Assembly (NCBI GenBank): GCA_963969495.1
Contig: OZ018338.1
Span: 45,329,206-45,393,205 of the forward strand
From: Ceratothoa steindachneri
Taxonomy: Eukaryota; Arthropoda; Malacostraca; Isopoda; Cymothoidae
DNA: 64,000 bases
Direction of reading: 5' to 3'
Shown here: positions 61,103-64,000 of the stretch, piece after piece
How positions within the stretch are numbered: position 1 is the stretch's first letter
Layout: the number at the start of each line of letters is the position of its first letter
Program-made: the position numbers and the translations under genes
The notes under the pieces: generated by a model
Database searches by the model: none
The model's input: only the letters and a program-made list of their open reading frames with translations
Told to the model about the DNA's origin: nothing

Positions 61103-62320
61103 TACCCCTCCTGAAAGCTATCGCGGAACCCGGTTCACACGGCCCAAAGAAAGATGCACACATATAATTTATAGAAGACCAGGGATCTAAAGTCCTACCA
61201 GAAATTCACCAGAATTAATCAGGACGGTGATAAATTATGAGGTATCCGCAAGGGGTTAAATAAATACACACATAAAAAAGTATTTACATATTACTTATAA
61301 AAAAATTAAAATTAAATAAATTGACTGGTAACAAATTATACGGGGTTATCAAACAATAATAAAAGGCACAAATGCTTATCTCCATCAAACGACTAAAAAT
61401 CGTTTTAACTAAAAAGATATTCGCGCATACAAAATTAGGTTCTATGAATAAGTTGATTAAAGCCAAACGACACGCGCCGTTGAAGATGAAATAAGCTTCG
61501 CTACACTGGTGACAGGTGTTCCCCGGAATAACTTCCCTTTCTTACGTCCCTTACCCGAATGCCCCAAATTACAAGAATAACACTTACAACACTTAATTAA
61601 TTTAAAGAGAACGTAAAAAGAAAAAAATACTCCAAAATACCTGATACCAGAGCAGTGAAGCAATAACCCAGGTCAGAAATCTAGGCGAAAGGGGCTCGGC
61701 GACGATGAGGGAATTCGACTCAAGTCCACAGTGGTAAATGCGATGACGGTCTTCAAAGAGGAGAAACCCACAGATGACGATATCGGGCGAAAGGCGTCGA
61801 GACTACGGGGAATGATGATTCGAAGGCCCAACGATCCGAGAGAGGGAATTCAAGATGACAGAATTCCCCAAAGAGGAGATGGCGAGGTGACTGGTAGAGA
61901 ACTTTCACGTGCCCAGTGTGAACGGCCTCCCAAGGAGAACACTTGAAAACGTAACTGAAAGAGCACAAATCGATGTAGCCGACAGAGAGGCAGCGACAAC
62001 GCTGGCAGGAATCAATGGCAGAAAATCCTCGCTACACAAAGGAATCCAGTACGGGTCTCCCCAAAATTAATAACGTCAAGGTAAGTGACGGACAACAATT
62101 CAGCGGAGCAATCAGGCAGAATTCTCGCCTCAAAATAAATTAAAAGGCCTCACTTCCCCATTTATATCCTTCAGTCCGAATGGGGAAAAGGGAAGTGGAG
62201 CACAAAGGTAGGGATGAGTCACTTCCCCTACGCAAATTAGACTGGTAAGTTACAGATGGTTACGCCAAAAATGGTAGCCTCGAAGCGGGTCGACCTGCGA
62301 TAAAAACCGTAAGCTATAAT
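61103..62320. other. 1.2-kb insert in the CR1 ORF2
   Basis: It separates VQRRAKK from LYKHLEYKDRMRVLNMF, which are adjacent in CR1 proteins. The edges show a weak inverted similarity: TATCGCGGAACCCGGTTC near 61119 against TATCGCAGGTCGACCCGCTTC read from about 62305 on the other strand. No transposase; short frames at 61457-61663 (minus) and 61731-61946 (plus) are unassigned. Confidence 0.55.
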
Positions 62321-62329
62321 GATAAAGGA

Positions 62330-62727
62330 AAAGCATGGAAATCCTAGGGTCTACCCTTTACAAGCACCTTGAATATAAAGATAGAATGAGGGTATTAAAT
62401 ATGTTCTCATTTGAAAGAAGATGTGTCAGGCGAGATATGTATGAGCTATTTAAAATTTGTTTTTGGATGGAAAAGTTGGATTGTAGCAAGTCATTTGAGT
62501 TGGAAGGTAGTAATAGAACTAGGGGTCACCACTTAAAAATGAAAAAACAGAGGTGCAGGTTGGATGTCAACAAATATTTTTTCACCCACAGATTGGTAGA
62601 TTACTGGAAAAGTTGGCTACCTCAGAGAGTAGACAGCCCAAACTTGAATGTTTTCAAACGCAGATTAGATGATTATATGGAAAGTGCGGTTAACTTTTTT
62701 GTGTGGGATGAGGGGGGGGGGGGGGTC
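62330..62727 (+). pseudogene. CR1 ORF2 C-terminal part
   Basis: YKHLEYKDRMRVLNMFSFER, RCVRRDMYELFKICFWMEKL, NKYFFTHRLVDYWKSWLPQ and NLNVFKRRLDDYMESAVNFF: the tail after the RT thumb in CR1 ORF2, open for 131 codons. It is in line with the part ending at 61102. A G-run (62710-62726) follows. Confidence 0.85.
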
Positions 62728-62980
62728 TAGATTCATTCCTGCGGATGCAGTTTTTTTTTGTTTTATGTTGTGGGTGATTTGAATTTTGACTAGACTTGGT
62801 GATAATGCTTTTTGTTTTTGACGCATTCCTGTGGGTGGTTCTGAATTGTATATTGTAGATGTATGATCTGCCTAATCCTATTGATGCATTTATGGGTGGG
62901 TTTCGACAGATGCGGATTACCTTCGATAGGCCCTTGTGGCTTTTCTCATCCGTGAAATTACGTTATGTTATGTTAAGTTT

Positions 62981-64000
62981 GCTTTAATAATGATTAGACC
63001 TCATTGATAAATAAGGTAACCAAAGTCTCTTTGGGGTAAAACAAGTGAATTAATCAAACTTCATAATCTTGGAAGTGAACAATAAATTTATTAAAATCCT
63101 CAAATAAAAGAGTTAATTGCTCATATGTCACAAAATCTTTCCCTAAAGATCGGTTCCCTCCACATTTCCTTCATTTCTTTCCAAGCACAGTTGAGCCTTA
63201 AATCTCTCTGCTCTCACAACTTTTCTAATTAATTGTAGATTTCTTTTTTAGAAAGTTTACTTCTAGCGTTATTACTTTTCTTAATTAATTTACATTTTCA
63301 GCTGCGATGGAGTAACTCTATTCTTTAAATTTGCCCACAAAAGAAATCAGAAACTGTTAAATCGGGCGATCTTGTTTTCCATTCAATTAAATACTTCAGT
63401 ACAACTATGCGTCTATTGGAAATTTCTTTTAATCTCTCTCACCGCGTGCTGCTGTCACCGTACTGAATCTTTCAACTACTATCAAAACTAATGTCATACT
63501 TGAGGTTTAGCTCCGTTAGTATTAGTTCGTTGAGCATTTGCAGTTAATGTGCTCATTTATGTTTTTGTCATAAATCACCTGCCATTCACGCATATCCGAT
63601 CCACAGAGATATATTCTAACCGGTGTTTTCACTGGTGGTAGTGCTGAACATTATTGTTATTTACTTTTTTTATCCATAAAAATGCTGCTTCTTAAAAAAT
63701 CACAATAATTTTCAAATGAAATGTATCTTAATCGAAAAGGCTTCAGAAAAATTAAGTTAGAGTAGGAACTTCAGTCACGAGCAACTGATGTCAGAGGTGC
63801 ATTTTATAAGGATGTTATTTCAGATAAAGTTTAACAATGCGATTAAATAATGATTTAGACATCTGCATTCCAGTCTTTTGAGCAAATACATTTAGATTTT
63901 AAGAATATAAGAAAATAAGGAGTCCGCAATCGGCTAATTTATAGCCTATTCGGAGCAGCTCCTGCTTCCCTCACCAAGTTCAGTTCCACCTAGCACCCTC
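62981..64000. other. AT-rich stretch, no recognised gene
   Basis: No open frame or repeat that I can interpret. Confidence 0.6.

Larger units (their letters stand above)
57850..62980 (+). mobile_element. CR1-clade LINE, nearly full length but split by a 1.2-kb insert
   Basis: ORF1 with an esterase-type domain (57906-58500), ORF2 with endonuclease and RT (58690-61102), the C-terminal part of ORF2 after the insert (62330-62727) and a 3' end with short direct repeats GTTATGTTATGTTAAG at about 62961. Order, esterase ORF1 and RT wording fit CR1. Confidence 0.88.

Overview
This window is intergenic or heterochromatin-like DNA from an invertebrate, most likely an arthropod (possibly a crustacean; that is inference from the element families, not from a marker gene). 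I found no convincing host gene, no rRNA or tRNA gene and no CRISPR array. Almost every recognisable coding stretch is a decayed transposable element with stops and frameshifts. Between the elements lie AT-rich single-copy-looking stretches and very long (AT)n arrays.

Layout: 0-2 kb is a non-LTR retrotransposon RT remnant ending at an (AT)n array. 4.8-6.2 kb is a nearly complete mariner/IS630-type element with TA duplications. 8.8-9.2 kb and 11.06-11.47 kb are the two arms of a 98% identical inverted repeat. 11.5-20.8 kb is one Ty3/gypsy pol gene split by a 7.4-kb nest: a terminal-inverted-repeat (TIR) transposon carrying an unassigned transposase-like gene, which is itself split by a 4.1-kb chain of Penelope-like (PLE) palindromes, a mariner and a PLE, all separated by (AT)n arrays. 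20.9-22.3 kb is an RTE-type LINE; 22.5-25.3 kb is an internally deleted LINE (ORF1 joined to the tail of ORF2); 26.1-26.7 kb is a deleted mariner. 27.6-29.8 kb is a second copy of the unassigned transposase-like gene, split by a 1-kb GC-rich insert. 32.1-33.1 kb is another DDE transposase remnant. 34.0-36.3 kb is a third and best copy of the unassigned family, with long TIRs at both ends. 36.5-46.2 kb is an (AT)n-bounded composite: inverted PLE termini enclosing a rather well preserved Jockey-like LINE, a PLE GIY-YIG remnant and a second LINE ORF1, followed by a second deleted mariner. 47.1-50.2 kb is a 3-kb inverted-repeat element containing a captured LINE piece and a 1-kb GGTGGTGTA minisatellite. 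51.1-56 kb holds two related LINEs tail to tail. 57.9-63.0 kb is a CR1 element with an esterase-type ORF1, interrupted by a 1.2-kb insert.

The most interesting items are (1) the TIR transposon family whose transposase-like protein I cannot place in a named superfamily, seen in three independent copies; (2) hammerhead-like RNA motifs with covarying stems at several PLE ends; and (3) the repeated use of (TA)n arrays as the junctions between insertions.
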